Shown piece after piece: positions 1 to 9,744 of a DNA stretch of 64,000 nucleotides (position 1 is the first letter of the stretch; each line of letters starts with the position of its first letter). The notes under the pieces were generated by a model, which was given only the letters and a program-made list of their open reading frames with translations, was not told the origin of the DNA and did not search any database. The stretch is from Tsukamurella sp. PLM1 (lineage in GTDB: Bacteria > Actinomycetota > Actinomycetes > Mycobacteriales > Mycobacteriaceae): assembly GCF_023168325.1 (NCBI RefSeq), contig NZ_AP025688.1, positions 2,170,001 to 2,234,000 on the forward strand, given 5' to 3'. A program made the translations under genes and the position numbers.

Positions 1-641
1 TACGCGATCCGGTCGACGGGCAGCCGCGCCAGCTCGGCCTGCGGGTCCAGGCCGCGGTTGCGCGCGTTCGCGTAGACGTTCGCGACGTCCAGTACGAGCA
101 GCGCGCCGGTGCGGTCGAGGAGCTCGGCGAGGAACTGCGCCTCGGTGAGCTCGTCCTCGGGCCAGCGCAGGAAGGCCGCGATGTTCTCCACGGCCAACGG
201 CACCTCCAGCGCGTCCTGCATCCGGCTGATGTTGCGCACCAGGACGTCCAGTGCCTCGCGGGTCCTGGGGACCGGCAGGAGGTGTCCCGCCTCGATACCG
301 CCCGCCCGGACGAACGCGATGTGCTCGCTGACCAGCGGGGAGCGCAGTGCCCGGGCGCAGGCCGCCAGACGATGCACCCGGTCCGGCTCGAGCGGATCGA
401 CCCCGCCGAGCGAGAGGGCGACGCCGTGCGGGACGACCGGCGCCCCGCGCTCGACGAGGCCCGCCACCAGCGGGTCGGGCTGCGCCCGCCCCCGCGTGAT
501 CCGCACCGACTCGGCGATCACCTCGCAGAAGCCCGGGGTCAGGTCGGCGATGACGCCGGCGATCTCGCGACGCCAGCCCAGGCCGAGGGGGCCGAGGGCG
601 GCGGCTCCGGGGGCGCGTCCGATCGGTGCCACGGTGCTCAT
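1..641 (-). CDS. DUF692 / MNIO-family multinuclear iron enzyme, 3' end outside window
   Basis: The first 213 residues are visible; the gene runs off the left edge. Family landmarks appear in order: HGVALSLG (His72), SEHIAF (His107), ENIAAF (Glu152) and LDVANVYANARN (Asp185, Asn188). These are metal-site positions of the TIM-barrel DUF692 family, which includes MbnB, TglH and BufB. Known members use two or three irons to rearrange cysteine in ribosomal peptides. ATG at 641 overlaps the stop of the upstream TIGR04222 gene (ATGA), so the two are translationally coupled. I infer that the Cys-rich tail of that neighbour could be the substrate. No partner protein (DUF2063 type) is visible; it could lie to the left. 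The frame is unbroken. Confidence 0.85.
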   Translation of the reverse strand, partial: MSTVAPIGRAPGAAALGPLGLGWRREIAGVIADLTPGFCEVIAESVRITRGRAQPDPLVAGLVERGAPVVPHGVALSLGGVDPLEPDRVHRLAACARALRSPLVSEHIAFVRAGGIEAGHLLPVPRTREALDVLVRNISRMQDALEVPLAVENIAAFLRWPEDELTEAQFLAELLDRTGALLVLDVANVYANARNRGLDPQAELARLPVDRIA

Positions 642-1551
642 CCTCCGCACCCGCCGCAGCCGCCACAACCCCCGCAGCCGCCGCACCCGCCCCCGCCGCC
701 GTCGCCGCCGCAGGAGGCACCACCGCACGAGCCGCCGTCTCCGGACGCCTCCGCGCTGCCGGCCAGCTCGACGTTGCCGGCGAAGTCACCGTCGAGTTGC
801 CAGAGCGCCGCCGTGCCGAACACGGCGACCGACAGCCCCACCGCGGCCGCGCCGTACGTGGCCCAGGCCGGCTTGCGCGACGGGGCGAGGTAGTCGAGGC
901 GCTTGGCCTCGGCCTTGATCAGCCGCTTGCCGGCACGCGTGTCGCGGGCGACGGTCCACAGGTGCGGCGCGATCACGATCAGCGTCAGCATCGCCGGGAG
1001 GAGCACCGATGTGACGAGCGGGATCTCGTGCCGGTCGAACACCACGAGCTGCACGAACGCCGTGACCCCGCCGCCGACCGCCGCCGCGGTCACGGGAGCG
1101 GCGCCGAGGCGCATCCGCCAGCGATCGGTGTCGGTGCGCAGGTAGCCGCGGGCGGCGACCCGCTCCTCGAGGGCGTCGAGCTCATCCGAGAGCGCGACGG
1201 TGATCTCGTTGACCGTGTACGACGACAGGCCGTCGCAGTACGCGTGGACCGCCCTGGTGAACGCGTCGGCGTCGGGCCCGAGCGGCCGTGCGGGATTCAT
1301 CTGGCGCACGGAGCTCACCACGTCGTCCGCCCGGAGCCGTGCGAGCGCCGCCACCACCGGCGCCTGCCGCGAGCGGACGCACGCCAGTTCGGTGGGCGCG
1401 AGCGGGGATCGGCGATCACCGGGCGGTGACTCGCCGCCACGATCCGCCAGAGCAGGGCGAGGGCGATTCCTGCGAGCAGCAGGTAGATGAACCACCTGCT
1501 GTCCGCGGGCAGCAGGATGTCGAGGGCGGTGTGGGCGAGATCGAGGGGCAT
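638..1551 (-). CDS. TIGR04222 membrane protein 1 with Gly/Cys-rich tail (one frameshift)
   Basis: The protein begins MPLDLAHTALD at 1551 behind a strong AGGAGG, has one N-terminal membrane segment, the conserved TIGR04222 core, two further membrane segments (AAVGGGVTAFVQLVV and an adjacent LLPAMLTLIVIAP stretch), then TYGAAAVGLSVAVFGTAALW. It ends in a tail of about 30 residues made of Gly with seven Cys, spaced mostly every third residue. The reading frame breaks at a GGGG run (1404-1407); adding one base restores it and lines the protein up with its paralogue next door, so a sequence error is likely. Its stop overlaps the DUF692 start. Function unknown; the low-complexity Cys tail beside a cysteine-modifying enzyme family suggests a modified tail. 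Confidence 0.75.
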
Positions 1552-1660
1552 GACGATCACCTCCTGGTGACGGATCGGTGTGTTCGGGATTTCGGGTAGC
1601 GGGAACGGGGCCCTCGCTGCTGAAGGACCCGTGGGGTGGGAATCGTGGATCGGGGGCGGC

Positions 1661-2554
1661 TCAGCCGCCGCAGCCGCCTCCGCCGCCGCCCCCGCCGCAG
1701 GACGAACCGCACGACGAGCCGCAGCCGCCGGAGTCGCCGCCGCAGGTGAAGGCGCTGCCGCAGGACCCTCCGGCCCCGCCGTCGCCGGAACCGCCGGCCA
1801 CGGCCATCGCCGCGGCGTAGCGGGGGTCGAACTGCCAGAGCGCCGCCGTGCCGAACAGCGCCACCGACAGGCCCACGGCGCCTGCGCCGTAGGTCGTGAA
1901 CGCAGGCCGCGTGCGGGGCGCGAGGTAGGCGGCGCGCTCGCGCTGTTCGGCGAACGCGCGCTGACCCGCGGCGGTGGTGCGCGGCGCGTGCCAGAGCCAG
2001 GGGAGCACCACCACCGCGGCGACGACCGCCGGCACGGTGAACCCGACGATCGCCCGGTCGGCGGGGACACCGCGCGCCGCGAGCACGATCGGGGCCGCGA
2101 GGACGCCCGCGACGCACAGCGCGGTCAGCGGTGCCGCGCCGAACCGGATCCGCCACTTCTCGGCGGACGTGTGCAGGTACCCGCGCCGCGCGAGCTCGTC
2201 CTCGAGCGCGCCGAGCGGCGCCAGCTCGTCGTACAGGAGCTGGTCGACCGAGAACACGGAGCGGTCGAGCCGCCGCAGCATGTGGCGCGTGAAGGCGTCG
2301 GTCCCGGGTGGGAGCGGCTTGGCCGGGTCCAACCGGCCGTCGGCGTCCAGGTGCCCGTCGGCCCGCAGCTGCGCCATCGCCGCCACCAGCGGTGCCCGCC
2401 ACGAGCGCAGGCAGGCGATCTGGGGCACCGTCAGCGGCGGTGTGGAGACCACCGCGCGACGCGGCGTCACCACGAACCGCCAGGCCGCCGCGAACGCCGC
2501 CGCCCCGATCAGTGCGCACAGGAACCAGGCGTTTTCGAATGTGTTGGGGGACAT
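1661..2554 (-). CDS. TIGR04222 membrane protein 2 with Gly/Cys-rich tail
   Basis: This 297-residue paralogue of the next gene is intact. I start it at ATG 2554 (MSPNTFENAWF), 7 nt behind AGGAGG; an in-frame extension upstream to 2602 lacks that signal. It has an N-terminal membrane helix (WFLCALIGAAAFAAAW), the core containing QIACLRSWRAPLVAAM and YLAPRTRPAFTTYG, and paired membrane helices near residues 150-200. The Gly-rich C-terminus has six Cys (SC, TC, GC, SC, SC, GC). A gap of 109 nt separates it from the second copy; the two genes and the DUF692 gene form one minus-strand unit. Tandem duplication is evident from the matching cores and identical ribosome-binding sites. Confidence 0.8.
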   Translation of the reverse strand: MSPNTFENAWFLCALIGAAAFAAAWRFVVTPRRAVVSTPPLTVPQIACLRSWRAPLVAAMAQLRADGHLDADGRLDPAKPLPPGTDAFTRHMLRRLDRSVFSVDQLLYDELAPLGALEDELARRGYLHTSAEKWRIRFGAAPLTALCVAGVLAAPIVLAARGVPADRAIVGFTVPAVVAAVVVLPWLWHAPRTTAAGQRAFAEQRERAAYLAPRTRPAFTTYGAGAVGLSVALFGTAALWQFDPRYAAAMAVAGGSGDGGAGGSCGSAFTCGGDSGGCGSSCGSSCGGGGGGGGCGG

Positions 2555-2814
2555 GACGTTCACCTCCTGGAACGAACCGATCTTCAAGATTGGGTAAAGC
2601 ATGGCGGTAGATCGGCGTACTGGCCAGTAATGGCGGGCAAGAGTTTCCTGAGAGTTCCTGCGGCACAGCGTCGTCCCTTGTCAGAGCGGGTGCCCGGCGG
2701 CGTCCTGATCGACCACGTGCCGCGTCCGTGCGTCGTTCCCGGTTGGGATTCGGCCCCGGCAGGGCGCCGACGGTGCCCGGTCCGGGCCGGAATCCGGACC
2801 GCACCGGGGACGAA

Positions 2815-2820
2815 TAGGGT
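2815..2820 (+). promoter_or_regulatory. -10 box of leaderless mshC promoter
   Basis: TAGGGT lies exactly 6 nt before ATG 2827, the geometry seen at many genes in this window. It favours ATG 2827 over the in-frame GTG at 2821. Confidence 0.6.
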
Positions 2821-2826
2821 GTGGGT

Positions 2827-4071
2827 ATGCGTTCGTGGCCGTCCCCCGAAGTCCCCGCCCTCGCCGGCCCATCCGTGCCGCTGCGGCTCTACGACACCTC
2901 CGACCAGGCGGTTCGCCCGGTGAACCCCGGTCCGGTCGCGGGTATGTACGTCTGCGGCATCACCCCGTACGACGCGACCCACCTGGGGCACGCCGCTACC
3001 TACCTGGCCTTCGACCTGGTGAATCGGGTGCTCCGGGACAACGGGCACGAGGTGCGCTACGTGCAGAACATCACCGACGTGGACGATCCGCTGTTCGAAC
3101 GCGCCGACCGCGACGGGATCGACTGGCGCGACCTGGGCGCGCGCGAGATCGACCTGTTCCGCGAGGACATGGAGGCGCTGCGCGTGCTGCCTCCCCGCGA
3201 CTACATCGGCGCCGTGGAGTCCATCGACGAGGTCGTCGAGTACGTCGGGAAGCTGCTGGCCAACGGCTCGGCGTACGTGCTGGACGACGCCGAGTACCCG
3301 GACGTGTACTACCGCGCCGACGCGACCGAGCAGTTCGGCTACGAGTCCGGCTACGACCGGGCCACGATGGAGAAGTTCTTCGCCGAGCGCGGCGGCGATC
3401 CCGAGCGCGCGGGCAAGCACGACAGCATCGATCCGCTCCTGTGGCGCGTGCAGCGCCCCGGCGAACCGTCGTGGCCGTCGCCGCAGGGGGCGGGTCGCCC
3501 CGGCTGGCACATCGAATGCGCGGCCATCGCCGCGAACCGCCTCGGCGCGACCTTCGACATCCAGGGCGGCGGCAGCGACCTGATCTTCCCGCACCACGAG
3601 TACTCCGCCGCCCACGTCGAGGCGGCCACCGGCGAGCGCCGCTTCGCCCGACACTACGTGCACGCGGCCATGATCGGCCTGGACGGCGAGAAGATGTCCA
3701 AGAGCCGCGGCAATCTCGTCTTCGTCTCGAAGCTCCGCCGCTCCGGCGTGGACCCGGCGGCGATCCGCCTGGGCCTGTTCGAGGGGCACTACCGGCAGGA
3801 CCGGCCGTGGTCCGACGCGGTGCTCGAGCGCGCGCAGGCGCGACTGGACCGGTGGCGCCGGGCCTTCGCGGCACCGTCGGGCCCCGACGGTGCCGAGCTG
3901 ATCAGCCGCGTGCGCCGCTACCTCGCGGACGATCTCGACACTCCGCACGCGCTGGCCGCGATCGACGCGTGGGCCGAGAAGACCCTCACCACGGGCGGTC
4001 CCGACGCCGGTGCACCGGCCGCGGTCGCGGGCGCCGTCGACGCGCTGCTCGGCGTACCTCCAGCAGCCTGA
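2827..4071 (+). CDS. mshC: MshC, cysteine:GlcN-Ins ligase (mycothiol synthesis)
   Basis: MshC joins cysteine to GlcN-inositol using ATP, the third step of mycothiol synthesis in the cytoplasm. The 414-residue protein is cysteinyl-tRNA-synthetase-like: it starts [10 protein letters not shown], has the zinc/adenylate region [17 protein letters not shown] (HIGH-type motif), GWHIECAAI, and the KMSKS loop as EKMSKSRG. It lacks the anticodon-binding C-terminus of CysS, as expected for MshC. The start at 2827 fits both the family N-terminus and the leaderless box TAGGGT. It is divergent from the TIGR04222 genes across 272 bp, in which I see nothing else but this promoter. The 103-residue gene downstream has its own promoter. 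Confidence 0.95.
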   Translation: MRSWPSPEVPALAGPSVPLRLYDTSDQAVRPVNPGPVAGMYVCGITPYDATHLGHAATYLAFDLVNRVLRDNGHEVRYVQNITDVDDPLFERADRDGIDWRDLGAREIDLFREDMEALRVLPPRDYIGAVESIDEVVEYVGKLLANGSAYVLDDAEYPDVYYRADATEQFGYESGYDRATMEKFFAERGGDPERAGKHDSIDPLLWRVQRPGEPSWPSPQGAGRPGWHIECAAIAANRLGATFDIQGGGSDLIFPHHEYSAAHVEAATGERRFARHYVHAAMIGLDGEKMSKSRGNLVFVSKLRRSGVDPAAIRLGLFEGHYRQDRPWSDAVLERAQARLDRWRRAFAAPSGPDGAELISRVRRYLADDLDTPHALAAIDAWAEKTLTTGGPDAGAPAAVAGAVDALLGVPPAA

Positions 4072-4084
4072 CAGTTCGACACGC

Positions 4085-4090
4085 TATATT
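4085..4090 (+). promoter_or_regulatory. -10 box of leaderless promoter
   Basis: TATATT, 6 nt before GTG 4097. It sits just after the mshC stop, so the small downstream gene has its own transcription start. Confidence 0.6.
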
Positions 4091-4096
4091 GCGCCT

Positions 4097-4408
4097 GTGA
4101 GGACCGTCAGCGAGCTGGCCCCGGATCTGACCGAGGGCGTGTGGACCGTTCAGACCCGCACGTCCACGTACGTGCTGGACCTGGGGGAGATGACGCTCAT
4201 GCGCGCCCCGGGCATCGGCGGGAACTCCGAGGACGAGCAGTGGAGCATCAGCGCGCTGCGCCGCGACTCGGAGGACATCCCGCTGCTGGGCATCAAGAGC
4301 TGCCGGGTCGGCGAGTCGGCGCAGTTCTGGGTCCGCGCCGCCGATGACCCCGATGTGCGGACGTGGCGCATCACCACGCCCGTCGTGTCGATCGAACGGA
4401 TCGGCTGA
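4097..4408 (+). CDS. Conserved hypothetical protein, 103 aa
   Basis: I start this at GTG 4097 (RTVSELAPDLTEGVW) because a TATATT box ends 6 nt upstream, giving a leaderless mRNA; the longer open frame from 4010 overlaps mshC. The product is small, soluble and mixed beta/alpha with no signal peptide, membrane segment or catalytic motif that I recognise. It follows mshC on the same strand and converges with the PAC2 gene, whose stop is 45 nt away. Function unknown. Confidence 0.7.
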   Translation: MRTVSELAPDLTEGVWTVQTRTSTYVLDLGEMTLMRAPGIGGNSEDEQWSISALRRDSEDIPLLGIKSCRVGESAQFWVRAADDPDVRTWRITTPVVSIERIG

Positions 4409-4452
4409 GGCCGACCGGCCCAGCGCCGCAGGCCGGCGCCACGAGTCCGGCG

Positions 4453-5305
4453 TTACGGCCCGGTCCCCGGGTCGCGGCGCCGCAGGTACTTCTCGAACTC
4501 CTCGGCGAGCGCGTCGGCGTCGATGTGCTGCTCGACGTTCTTCGCCTCGGCGTCCCCGCGCTCCTCGAGCCCGCGGACGTAGGCGGCGACGTCCTCGTCG
4601 TCCTCGGTCATCTCGCTGACCGACGCCTCCCATTCCTCCGCGCGGACCGGCAGGTCGCCCGGGCACCGCCAGGTCGAGCGCCTGCTCCACGTGTTGCAGA
4701 AGCGCGACGGTGGCCTTCGGGTTCGGGGGCTGGGACACGTAGTGCGGCACCGCCGCCCAGAACGAGATCGCCGGCACGCCGGCGCGGACGCAGGCGTCCT
4801 GGAGGACTCCGGTGATCCCCGTCGGGCCCTCGTACCGGTTCTCCTCGAGCCCGAACCGCTTGGCGGAGTCCGCGTCGTACCCGGCCCCGGTCACGGGGAC
4901 CGGGCGCGTGTGCGGCGTGTCGGCGAGGAGCGACCCGAGGATCACCACGCTGTCGATCTTGAGCTCGGTGAACACGGCGATCAGCTGGTCGCAGAAGGCG
5001 CGCCAGCGGAAGTTGGGCTCGATGCCCCGCAGCAGCACCACGTCCCGGTCCGCCTTGGGCGGCCGGCACACCGACAGCGTCGTCGACGGCCACTCGACGG
5101 CGCGCGTCACCCCGTCGATCTGCTTGATCGTGGGCCGATTGACCTGGAAGTCGTAGAAGTCGTCGGAGTCGACCTCGGTGATCAGGTCTGCGTCCCAGGT
5201 CAGTTCGAGGTGCTCGACGGCGCCGGACGCGGCGTCGCCGGCGTCGTTCCAGCCTTCGAACGCCGCGATGAGGACCGGTCGTTCCAGCGTGGGCAAGGAC
5301 GTCAC
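4453..5305 (-). CDS. PAC2-family protein (proteasome-assembly-chaperone fold), one frameshift
   Basis: The N-terminal 200 residues are typical of the actinobacterial PAC2 family (Rv2125 type): LIAAFEGWNDAGDAAS near the start, VVLLRGIEPNFRW, VVILGSLLADTPHTRPVPV, EGPTGITGVL and ISFWAAVPHYV. PAC2 resembles archaeal and eukaryotic proteasome assembly chaperones; its bacterial role is not settled. The frame breaks at CCCGGG 4658-4663. Removing one base gives a natural acidic C-terminus (EEWEASVSEMTEDDEDVAAY onward to FEKYLRR) ending at TAA 4453. The start is GTG 5305, 6 nt after a TACGCT box. It is divergent from metH with 59 nt between starts. Confidence 0.85.
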
Positions 5306-5311
5306 CGATCC

Positions 5312-5317
5312 AGCGTA
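5312..5317 (-). promoter_or_regulatory. -10 box of leaderless PAC2 promoter
   Basis: On the minus strand TACGCT lies 6 nt before GTG 5305. A TTGACA further upstream (5340-5345) is 22 nt away, too far for a standard -35. Confidence 0.5.
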
Positions 5318-5352
5318 CGCCGGGCGCGACCGGCCGATTTGTCAACACCCAC

Positions 5353-5358
5353 TACCCT
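5353..5358 (+). promoter_or_regulatory. -10 box of leaderless metH promoter
   Basis: TACCCT lies 6 nt before ATG 5365. There is no room for a cobalamin riboswitch between this and the divergent PAC2 gene. Confidence 0.5.
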
Positions 5359-5364
5359 GGATAC

Positions 5365-8300
5365 ATGACCCGTACGCATCAGCAGCCGCTGCAATCGAAG
5401 TTCCTGGAGGCGGCGCGAAGCCGTGTTCTGATCGGCGATGGTGCGATGGGCACGATGTTGCAGGCAGCGGACCTGACTCTGGACGATTTCCTGGGCCTGG
5501 AGGGCTGCAACGAGATCCTCAACCACACCCGCCCGGACGTGCTCGAGGGCATCCACCGCGCCTACTTCGAGGCCGGGGCCGACGCGGTGGAGACCAACAC
5601 ATTCGGCTGCAACCTGTCGAACCTGGGCGATTACGACATCGCGGACCGAATCCGGGAGCTGTCCGAGAAGGGCACCGCCATCGCCCGGCGCGTCGCCGAC
5701 GAGTTCGAGCAGGCCGACGGTACGCCGCGGTTCGTCCTGGGCTCGATCGGTCCGGGCACGAAGCTGCCTACCCTGGGGCACACCTCGTTCGCGGTGATCC
5801 GGGACGCGTATCGCGAGACCGCGCACGGGATGCTCGACGGTGGCGCCGACGCGTTCCTGGTCGAGACGTGCCAGGACATCCTGCAGGCGAAGGCCGCGGT
5901 GCTGGGCTGCCAGGCGGCGATGGGCGAGCAGGCGCACTGGATCCCGATCATCGTGCACGTGACCGTCGAGACCACCGGCACGATGCTCCTGGGGTCGAGA
6001 TCGGCGCCGCGCTGACCGCGCTGGAGCCGTTGGGCATCGACATGATCGGCCTGAACTGCGCGACCGGCCCCGCGGAGATGAGCGAGCACCTGCGGCACCT
6101 GTCGCGGCACTCCACGATTCCCGTCTCGGTGATGCCGAACGCCGGCCTGCCCGTGCTGGGGAAGAACGGCGCCGAGTACCCGCTGACGGCGCCCGAGCTG
6201 GCGGAGGCCCTGTCCGGCTTCGTCGCCGAGTACGGGCTGAGCTTCGTCGGCGGCTGCTGCGGCACCACCCCGGAGCACATCCGCCAGGTGGCGGAGGCCG
6301 TGCGCGGCACCGCGCAGGCGCAGCGCGCGCCGCAGACCGAGTTCGATCAGCTCGCTGTACACGTCGGTGCCGTTCGCGCAGGACGCGTCGATTCTGATGA
6401 TCGCCGAGCGCACGAACTCGAACGGCTCCAAGGCGTTCCGCGAGGCGATGCTCGCGGGCGATCACGACAAATGTGTGGACATCGCCAAGGACCAGATCCG
6501 CGACGGCTCGCACATGCTCGACCTCAACGTGGACTACGTGGGCCGCGACGGTGCGCTGGACATGGCGGCGCTCGCCGCGCGGCTCGCGACGGCGTCGACG
6601 CTGCCGATCATGATCGACTCCACGGAGCCCGAGGTGATCAAGGCGGGCCTCGAGCACCTCGGCGGCCGCTGCGCGGTGAACTCCGTGAACTACGAGGACG
6701 GCGACGGCCCCGATTCCCGGTTCACGAAGATCATGGAGCAGGTGGTCGCGCACGGCGCGGCGGTCGTCGCGCTGACCATCGACGAGGAGGGCCAGGCCCG
6801 CACCGCAGAGGGCAAGGTGCGGATCGCCGAGCGCCTGATCGCGGATCTCACTGGGAACTGGGGACTGTCGCTCGACGACATCATCATCGATCCGCTCGTC
6901 TTCCCGATCTCGACGGGCCAGGAGGAGGTCCGGCGCGACGCGCTGGAGACGATCGAGGCCGTGCGGGTGCTGCACGAGAAGTACCCGAGCCTGCACTTCA
7001 CCGTCGGGCTGTCGAACGTGAGCTTCGGCCTGAACCCGGCTGCGCGGCAGGTCCTGAACTCGGTGTTCCTCAACGAATTGCGGGAGGCCGGGCTCGACTC
7101 GGCGATCCTGCACGCGTCGAAGATCCTGCCGATGAGCAAGATGGAGCCCGAGCAGCGCGAGACCGCACTGGACCTGGTGTACGACCGCCGGGCGCCGCCG
7201 GCCTGCAGTCCGGTGGCGACGCCGATTACAACCCGCTCTCGCGGCTCATGGAACTCTTCGAGGGCGTTTCGGCGGCCTCCGCCAAGGAGACCCGGGCGCA
7301 GGAGCTGGCGAAGCTGCCGCTGTTCGAGCGCCTGGAGCGGCGCATCGTCGACGGTGAGCGGGAGGGCCTCGACGCCGATCTCGATGCGGCCCTGCAGGAG
7401 AAGCCGGCGCTGTCGATCATCAACGACACGCTGCTGTCCGGCATGAAGACGGTCGGCGAGCTGTTCGGCTCGGCCAGATGCAGCTGCCGTTCGTGCTGCA
7501 GTCGGCCGAGGTGATGAAGGCGGCCGTCGCGTACCTCGAGCCGCACATGGAGAAGTCCGATGACGACGCGGGCAAGGGTCGGATCGTGCTCGCCACCGTC
7601 AAGGGTGACGTGCACGACATCGGCAAGAACCTCGTCGACATCATCCTGAGCAACAACGGCTACGAAGTGGTCAACATCGGCATCAAGCAGCCGATCGCCG
7701 CCATCGTCGAGGCCGCCGAGGACAAGCACGCCGACGTGATCGGCATGTCCGGGCTGCTGGTGAAGTCGACCGTGGTGATGAAGGAGAATCTCGAAGAGCT
7801 CAACACCCGCGGACTGGGGGAGAAGTACCCGGTGCTGCTGGGCGGCGCTGCGCTGACCCGCGCGTACGTCGAGACCGACCTGGCCGAGGTGTACGCCGGC
7901 GAGGTCAGCTACGCCCGCGACGCGTTCGAGGGCCTGCGGCTGATGGACGACATCATGGCCACCAAGCGCGGCGAGGGCCCGGACCCGAACAGCCCCGAGG
8001 CGATCGCCGCCGCCGAGAAGGCGCGCGAGCGCAAGGAGCGGCACGCCCGCAGCAAGCGGATCGCCGAGAAGCGTAAGGCGGAGGCCGCGCCGATCGTGGT
8101 GCCGGACCGTTCGGACGTGGCACCCGACTTCGAGGTCGCGGCGCCGCCGTTCTGGGGCACGCGAATCGTCCGCGGCGTCGCCGTCAACGAGTTCGCGCCG
8201 CTGATGGACGAGCGGGCACTGTTCTTCGGGCAGTGGGCCTGCGCGGCGCCCGCAAGGAGAGGGACCGTCGTACGAGGAACTGGTGGAGACCGAGGGACGC

Positions 8301-8965
8301 CCCCGGCTGCGCTACTGGCTCGACAAGTTGAAGGCCGACCGGATCCTGGACCACGCCGCCGTGGTCTACGGCTACTTCCCCGCTGTGAGTCACGGGAACG
8401 TCATCGACGTGCTGGAGTCCCGGAACCCGATGCGCCGGTGCGGCATTCGTTCGAGTTCCCGCGCCAGCAGCGCGGCCGGTTCCTCGCGATCTCGGACTTC
8501 ATCCGCGACCGCGACACCGCTCGTGCACGCGGTCAGGTGGACGTGCTGCCGTTCCAGTTGGTCACCATGGGACAGCCGATCGCCGACGCGGCGAACGAGC
8601 TGTTCGCGGCCAACGTCTACCGCGAGTACCTCGAGCTGCACGGCATCGGTGTCCAGCTCACCGAGGCCCTCGCCGAGTACTGGCATCAGCGGGTGCGGCA
8701 GGAGCTGATCCTGCCGGGCGGACGGAAGGTCGCGGACGCGGATCCCCACGCCGTCACCGACTTCTTCGACCTCAAGTACCTCGGCGCCCGGTACTCGTTC
8801 GGCTACGGCGCCTGCCCGGACCTCGAGGACCGCGCGAAGATGGTCGACCTCCTGCAGCCCGAGCGGATCGGTGTCGAGCTGTCCGAGGAACTGCAGCTGC
8901 ACCCCGAGCAGTCCACCGACGCCTTCGTCCTCACCCACCCCGAGGCCAAGTACTTCAACACGTAA
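5365..8965 (+). CDS. metH: MetH, B12-dependent methionine synthase (seven frame breaks)
   Basis: MetH moves a methyl group from methyl-tetrahydrofolate to homocysteine through cobalamin. All modules are present in order: homocysteine domain (LIGDGAMGTMLQ, zinc ligands in GLNCATGP and GGCCGTTPEHI), pterin domain (LMIAERTNSNGSKAFR), cobalamin domain with the base-off histidine in KGDVHDIGKNLVDI, and the SAM-binding activation domain (YSFGYGACPDLEDR, GVELSEE). Total about 1,195 residues, normal for the family. The frame breaks near 5991-5999, 6346-6350, 7190, 7472, 8235, 8256 and 8426. Six breaks are repaired by adding one base, mostly to a G or C run; the one at 6346 needs one base fewer or two more. 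Domain continuity argues for sequence errors rather than decay. Confidence 0.9.
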
Positions 8966-9005
8966 GCGGTCGGCACCGCGTGGCCGACGTCGCGAGGAGG
9001 TGGTG

Positions 9006-9433
9006 ATGGCCGAGATGTCCGCGCGGCTCGCGGAGATCGTCGCCGCGCTGCCCCTCGCGCCGGGGCTGCGGGTCCTCGAGATCGGCTGCGGCCCAGGGGT
9101 GGCGCGCGCGCTGTTGCAGATCGGGTCGCCGACGGCCACGTCCTCGCGATCGATCGGTCCGCGGCGGCGATCCGGCAGGCCGAGGCGGGGTGCGCGGAAC
9201 AGATCGCGGCCGGCCGCCTGACGGTTCGACGGTGCGCGGTCGAGGACCTCGCCCTCCTTCCGGGCGAGCAGCCCTTCGACCTCGCCTTCGCCGTGCGGGT
9301 CGGCTGCCTCGACGGCCGCCACCCGCGGGAGGGCGAGATCGCGCTGAGGCGGATCGCGGATGCCCTCACGCCCACCGGGCGGCTGTTCATCGACGGCGGA
9401 TCCCCGCTCCGTGAACTGGACGTGCGCCGGTGA
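9006..9433 (+). CDS. Class I SAM-dependent methyltransferase, small (one frameshift)
   Basis: The N-terminus carries SAM motif I as VLEIGCGPGVARALL, followed after a frame break by HVLAIDRSAAAIRQAEAG (motif II, acidic Asp) and a C-terminal Rossmann core ending GRLFIDGGSPLRELDVRR. One base missing near 9118-9125 splits it. AGGAGG (8995-9000) lies 5 nt before ATG 9006. It follows metH by 40 nt on the same strand and its stop overlaps the next start (GTGA). At about 142 residues it is short but has the complete core. Substrate unknown. Confidence 0.7.
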
Positions 9434-9615
9434 GCGTGGACGACTATCGCCTCCACCTGCAGGCCGGCGAGCCCGGCGACGAGGGCGCCTGGTTCTGGCG
9501 CCTCGACGACGCCGCGGGCCTCCAGGTCGCGGCCGCCTGGTCCGAGTCGCTCGACGGTGCGCTCGAGGCCGTCCGAGAGGTCGCGCGCAAGCTGGACCTC
9601 GGCGGTCGGTTCTGA
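9430..9615 (+). CDS. Small hypothetical protein, 61 aa
   Basis: GTG 9430 overlaps the stop of the methyltransferase gene (GTGA), so it is probably coupled to it. The product begins MSVDDYRLHLQAGEPG and is acidic, with alternating hydrophobic residues in its C-terminal half (GALEAVREVARKLDL), which looks like an amphipathic helix. No known domain is recognised. The 129 bp after it, up to the convergent nucleotidase gene, hold nothing that I can identify. Confidence 0.6.
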   Translation: MSVDDYRLHLQAGEPGDEGAWFWRLDDAAGLQVAAAWSESLDGALEAVREVARKLDLGGRF

Positions 9616-9744
9616 AACCCGCCCTCAGGTCGACCACGACGAAGCATGGTGATCCTGCCCGAGGATTCGAGCGGTTTCGAACGAACGAGGAGTCACGCGC
9701 GATCCAGTAGTGCGGATGCCTGCGGCCGCGTACTCCGACAGCGG

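Noticed and set aside
655..720. Trinucleotide-like CCGCAG/CCGCCG repeat as a DNA repeat element
   Set aside because: It is simply the coding sequence for the Gly/Cys tail of the TIGR04222 protein.
5312..5345. A standard -35/-10 promoter with TTGACA for PAC2
   Set aside because: The spacing to TACGCT is 22 nt instead of 16-18; I keep only the -10 box.
5306..5364. Cobalamin riboswitch upstream of metH, and likewise before cobN (57133-57162)
   Set aside because: The gaps are 59 and 30 bp, too short for the roughly 200-nt element, and no B12-box sequence is seen.
5365..8965. metH as a real pseudogene with internal starts making fragments
   Set aside because: Every domain is conserved across seven breaks that fall mainly at short G/C runs, and other core genes show the same type of break; sequence error is simpler.
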